From the NCBI GenBank assembly GCA_004794785.1, contig SJOL01008957.1, forward strand, positions 226,513-290,512: 64,000 nucleotides of DNA, in the 5' to 3' direction. A model generated the notes under the pieces. It did no database searches, had not been told where the DNA came from, and saw only the letters and a program-made list of their open reading frames with translations. The translations under genes and the position numbers were made by a program. Origin of the DNA: Opisthorchis felineus (Eukaryota > Platyhelminthes > Trematoda > Opisthorchiida > Opisthorchiidae). Below, in pieces: positions 60,399-64,000 of this stretch; positions within the stretch are counted from its first letter, which is position 1; every line of letters starts with the position of its first letter.

Positions 60399-61052
60399 AT
60401 GTGGATTGCTCGCCGACGTGATCAGCTGAGTATTCCAGTACCCATTTGGCAGCACAAACAGCTGTCTGATGGACTGGTCACCCATGGTTGGAAGATTCTG
60501 TGTCCGACAGATTTTGTTGGACATGCATTACATAGAAAATATTACTATTTGAGGGTTGCAGGGTTTCAAATAAGTGGTAGGATTTCCCAGGAGCTTCAGA
60601 TTCCATGCTGAAACAAACTGTTTATCCATTGCTTCGCTGACACAGGGAGATCATACAGTGTGAGATGGGACCAACGAATGTAGTTTCGTCGCTCGTAATA
60701 AGTGGAACATGATAAAAAAATCTGAGCAGTCGTGGTTAGGCATAGTACACGGAATTCAATTACAATGCAGATGGCGCACTAAGATCAAAAGGGATCATCT
60801 GACAGTGTCGACTTGTCTCAAACCAACTTCCCTATTCTACTGACAGGTTGCATACGTTCCCCTGAAGGCACGAAAACGATTACCACCAAAGTGTTACCTG
60901 GCTATTATGCGAGCTACGAGATATGTATTATCCCAGAAGGAGGGCGTCGTGATGCAGGTGGCGCTAGCAACCACCTTGTCAATCAAGCCTACTTCTCGTC
61001 TCTTTGGCACACCGTGACAGAATGCTCTTGCGTAAATGGGCCGAAGCAGTAG
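60399..61052 (+). CDS. Two-exon gene with poly(A) signal, product unknown
   Basis: Exon 1 (60399-60576) starts with ATG (G at -3) and ends at donor GTAGGA in phase 1. Exon 2 (60847-61052) follows a very strong acceptor (CCCTATTCTACTGACAG) in matching phase and ends in TAG. AATAAA at 61146-61151 lies about 95 bases downstream. The 127-residue product starts with a basic segment (MWIARRRDQLSIPVPIWQHK) and ends VTECSCVNGPKQ. No family recognised. An ATG-initiated minus-strand frame (60194-60400) starts head-to-head on the same bases. Confidence 0.55.
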
Positions 61053-61145
61053 ATTGACGAATCCTTGTGTCCTGATCGAAGAAAAGTTTGTAGCCTGTTT
61101 TCGTGTATTAGGACCTATTTTACGTGCGGACCTCAACTCGTATAA

Positions 61146-61151
61146 AATAAA
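61146..61151 (+). promoter_or_regulatory. Poly(A) signal AATAAA
   Basis: About 95 bases after the stop of the 60.4-61.05 kb gene. Confidence 0.45.
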
Positions 61152-61459
61152 TGATGGGAAAACCGTTCTCTTGAAGCTATAATAACGTGCGAGTTCCATA
61201 AGTGTTCTCAAGTAACCCTTGTCAATCAGCCGCTTCTAATGTTTGTGGCATACAGGTGTCCTGTGAAGCATACTGCGGTTTCCAAGACAACCCTTGTTAT
61301 GCTTAAGTTGACATATCTCGTTAAAATAACTGCAATAGTTGGATCGCAACTTCATGTGACCCATGTGAAGAAATTCAGGGGAATCAACAGATATAGTTGA
61401 CAAATAAAGTTGATACAGCATTGTTAATTTAGTGTTAGTGTTTTTGTCAACGGTACGAG

Positions 61460-61960
61460 TTAGCTTAGCCTAGCTATGCCTAACTTTGCTACACTCTGCG
61501 TGAGTAAAATTTCCCACATCCAAAAACTTTGGGTTGCTCTAATAAATTCAATCATAGGTTCCAAACGCCTTGCTAAATTTGATGGTATCACAAGAATTTT
61601 GCTTTGGTTCTGGTTGTTGAATTTAGTTCCTACTAAGGCCAAGATTCTACCGTACTCCTGAGATATGCTTACCGTGTGATGCAAAGTTTCCTCAGTGTAC
61701 TGCAAACCCCCCAACTTTGTATCGACATGACATTTTGGGCAACTGTCTTCGCACATTTCTGGTTGTCAATTTTGACGGAACGAAGTTGTGAAGACCTGAC
61801 ATGAAGTGTCGGTTTGGAAGAGAGTAAAACGATGAATCATGTTGCTTTGTGGAGATAACCAAGTTGGTCTTAACTTGACCCAGCCGAGGTTGAAGCGGCG
61901 ATTGAGTTGGTGATACAGGTTCCCCCGAGATGATAAACGGAGACCACTAATTCTTGGCAA
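61460..61960 (-). CDS. Candidate gene or exon pair, product unknown
   Basis: Two minus-strand frames adjoin: 61766-61960 (contains NLYHQLNRRFNLGWVKLRP) and an ATG-initiated 98-codon frame 61756-61460. The second starts MCEDSCPKCHVDTK, with a zinc-ribbon-like Cys pattern, and contains KILVIPSNLARRLEPMIEF. A donor GTAAGC lies 84 bases into it, so its true reading may change there. An acceptor (TTGACAACCAG) sits just before the ATG. Confidence 0.4.
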
Positions 61961-62339
61961 TCAATTAGGCTTTGGCGTCAGCTGAGGATCCCAGGTTTTC
62001 CTGTATCTTCTTCTCAGTCATCTCAACATGATTCATTTCGATGAATGATAGATTCCGAAACACAGAAACGGCTAACCGCCATATGTTTCTTCCGCATTCA
62101 TCATCAGCCATTCATCATTTGTAAACCAAACCAGCTTGTCAGCTTGTCTAAGAAGAGTGCATGCAGTCTGGAATTTGAAGCAACATACTGCGTTTTGAAC
62201 TACACAGTGCACCACCGGATTTGAGTGTGACTAACCCAACAGTGATTTCGTGTTTTGTTCGGTGTCAACAAAAATTCATGGCTGAATAAATATCCCATAG
62301 GAGTACGTTCAAGCGTTTTCAAACTTGTTTAGACGTGAC

Positions 62340-62520
62340 AACTCAGGTGTGTCGAGCATGCGTTGATAGAGTAGTGGCAACATGCTCGCCTCATGTACCA
62401 GACATCCAGGGTTCAGATTCATGCAAAGTGGGCTCTAATCAGAGTGAAGCCCCAGCCCAGTGTGTGTGGACTACCCAAAATATTTGCACCAGGACAAGAA
62501 GAGGACTGTCTAAATGAGGG
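62340..62520 (+). mobile_element. Possible tRNA-derived SINE of a second family
   Basis: GATAGAGTAGTGGCAACATG, then CCAGGGTTCAGATTC at about the right spacing resembles tRNA A and B boxes. A unique tail follows (GTGGACTACCCAAAATATTTG). The sequence differs from the 38.5 kb family. The weak 60-codon frame through it is probably meaningless. Confidence 0.4.
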
Positions 62521-62856
62521 AAATGTGAACGAAAACTCTTGCAAGATTCGTTGATCTTTCCTAAAAACAATATCCATTGTCCGGATAACCGGTTGCCCCA
62601 TACCCGTCTCCAGACGAGTCAAACTGATTTTGAAATTCTGCGGCCTGGGAAATCACGGGTGTTCTGACTAGGAATTGAATATTGATTAAATAATTTTAAG
62701 AAAAGTATCTGCTGTGCGATAGTTTAACAAGGTGACCGTGATATATGTGCAAGCAAGGCTGCGTTCGAAATGGTGGTTTTTGGTATATACAATCAAAACC
62801 TTCAGGCAATACGCTGTCATGAAATGGCTGCCAAAAAATTTCTAATCGTTTTGCAG

Positions 62857-63098
62857 ACTGTGACGATACTGCAGGCACTCTCAATAAAAATACGTCTCTA
62901 TTATCATTCACAAATGGGGGCACTATGGAAGACAACATGTTTAAAGTCATGTTCCCTGGTGAAAATTGCATTGTTATACACCTAGGTTCTGTCATTCGCA
63001 GAAGCGTCGATTGCTCTGTCCAGTTAGCCGCAGAGTTTGTGAAAAGCACTTCAGCGAACCTCATTACCTACCATTTGCGGGGTAGAATCGCGAGCTGA
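62857..63098 (+). CDS. Well-supported last exon, product unknown
   Basis: A strong acceptor (TTCTAATCGTTTTGCAG) opens a 79-codon frame ending in TGA. It contains GTLNKNTSLLSFTNGG, MFKVMFPGENCIVIHLG and CSVQLAAEFVKSTSANLI. The minus strand is open from an ATG over 62696-63064, but the plus frame has the better protein character and splice site. Cys and N-glycosylation-like sites hint at an extracellular protein. No upstream exon found. Confidence 0.55.
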
Positions 63099-63199
63099 CC
63101 GATTAGCGCATTCTCAAAGATGCCGTAACTTTTCTTGACAAGCTACTTATAAGGGTGGTGAAGACTTCTACGGACACCTAGCGGTTTCTTGAATAACCT

Positions 63200-63290
63200 G
63201 GGAGTGATGAAAATTCGGGAGTCGCACCCACCCGATGAATTTCAATAAGAGCGAAAGTGGTCACAGACCGTAGAAGAGTTTCCATCAATC
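63200..63290 (+). ncRNA. Hammerhead-ribozyme-like motif (degenerate)
   Basis: CCGATGA (63232-63238, one change from CTGATGA) and GAAA (63253-63256) flank a worn stem II. GGTC-ACA-GACC forms a clear stem III hairpin at 63259-63269, followed by GTA. Flanks (CGGGAGTCGCACCCAC before, AGAGTTTCCATC after) match the 48.0 kb copy. Sequence changes suggest it is inactive. Confidence 0.5.
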
Positions 63291-63345
63291 CTTTAAGTAG
63301 TGTTATATCAGAATGAATTGATCTCTGTGCGGCATATTCATTTGA

Positions 63346-63417
63346 AGAAAACCATAAACAAGAGATTCAGCTGAGGTCCCTTTGAGTCTCCCGGTAACAC
63401 CAATTGAATTTGCCACT
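63346..63417 (+). repeat. Hammerhead-associated repeat, second half of unit
   Basis: CATAAACAAGAGATTCAGCTG, GAGTCTCCCGGTAACACCAATTG matches 38.28 and 47.87 kb and lies about 60-90 bases downstream of the hammerhead segment, giving the unit order hammerhead then this block. Confidence 0.55.
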
Positions 63418-63419
63418 GA

Positions 63420-64000
63420 GGGTTTACCTCCATATGCTGACAGCTTCATTGAGGTTGACAGGGGACCTATTAGGAAAGTCGTATGATGGTTTGTGTTCAC
63501 GGTGATATGTCACTTAGGCCCAATTTGACTGGAAGAATACAGGAAAAGGGATTACTGTTTAGATATGATAGCTCAAACTGAACATCCGTGTGGACAAGAC
63601 CTATGCTAGGTGAAATAAGAAGGCCAGTTTAAAGATAAAACTGTGAATGACTGAGCGTGGTTCATCAGCAGATTTCTACCTTGTGATAACTAAGAAAAAA
63701 GTTGGATTGTTCATCCAAGCAGATTAGTAGGCAAGCATGCTAATGAAAGCAGCAGATGTACTTCACTGAAAAACTGTGAAGGTAGTTCGGAGCATCCCCA
63801 ACCTTGAGAACACCGTTATTTGCGATTTTTGTCAGCAGATTATTCCCGATGTAATGGGACTGGGACTGCGGCCACAACGGAATGAGAAGTAGTCAGATGA
63901 GCCAATCAATTGGAAAATGTTTGGGATCGATTGTTTACCAAACCTCTCTGAAACAATAGACAGACGAGCTCTTTAATCCTACCTAGGATAAGTGTGTGAA
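63420..64000. other. No supported gene
   Basis: No coding-like frame with splice signals and no repeat that I recognise in the final 580 bases. Confidence 0.4.

Overview
This window reads as nuclear DNA of an animal, most likely a parasitic flatworm (trematode). The evidence is short protein-coding exons bounded by GT-AG introns, AATAAA poly(A) signals, a metazoan HES-type bHLH repressor gene, long introns filled with diverged repeats, tRNA-derived SINEs, hammerhead-ribozyme-like repeat units resembling those known from schistosomes, and very long microsatellites. I saw no bacterial operons, Shine-Dalgarno sites, CRISPR array or rRNA. The trematode assignment is inference.

The best supported gene is on the minus strand at 37.0-41.4 kb. 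Four exons with perfectly matching splice phases encode a 347-residue HES/Hairy-like bHLH protein ending in a Groucho-binding WRPY-type tail. Three CACGTG boxes and several CCAAT boxes lie upstream of its start. Other gene models come from open exons with good splice sites and matching phases. They are 1-6.5 kb (+), 7.5-7.9 kb (+), 9.3-9.6 kb (+), 11.0-11.5 kb (+), 11.75-14.0 kb (+), 14.7-15.3 kb (+), 18.5-19.3 kb (-), 20.7 and 21.3 kb (-), 21.7-22.1 kb (+), 23.1-23.8 kb (+), 26-31 kb (several, mostly -), 32-36 kb (mixed), 43-45.4 kb (+, including small secreted proteins), 49.5 kb (+), 51.1 kb (-), 51.6-51.9 kb (+), 52.2-53.2 kb (-, introns of only 32-83 bp), 53.9-55.2 kb (+, extracellular-looking), 56.6-59.6 kb (+), 60.4-61.05 kb (+), 61.5-62 kb (-) and 62.9 kb (+). 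Most of their products I cannot name.

The space between exons is repeat-rich. It holds a palindromic MITE-like family (8.4, 12.2, 34.5 and 44.0 kb; the 44.0 kb copy has a 12-bp flanking direct repeat), a tRNA-derived SINE family (22.8, 36.3, 38.5, 48.3 and 50.4 kb), a hammerhead-bearing family (24.7, 37.9-38.4, 47.9-48.2 and 63.2 kb), an uninterrupted 1.1-kb (ATC)n tract at 46.1-47.3 kb and an (AATC)n tract at 42.5 kb. Both microsatellites are joined to the same 15-bp sequence, as expected if they grew from the 3' tails of one retrotransposon family.

Except for the bHLH gene, exon joins were inferred by eye from splice signals and phase and need transcript data. Roughly half the window shows no gene I can support.
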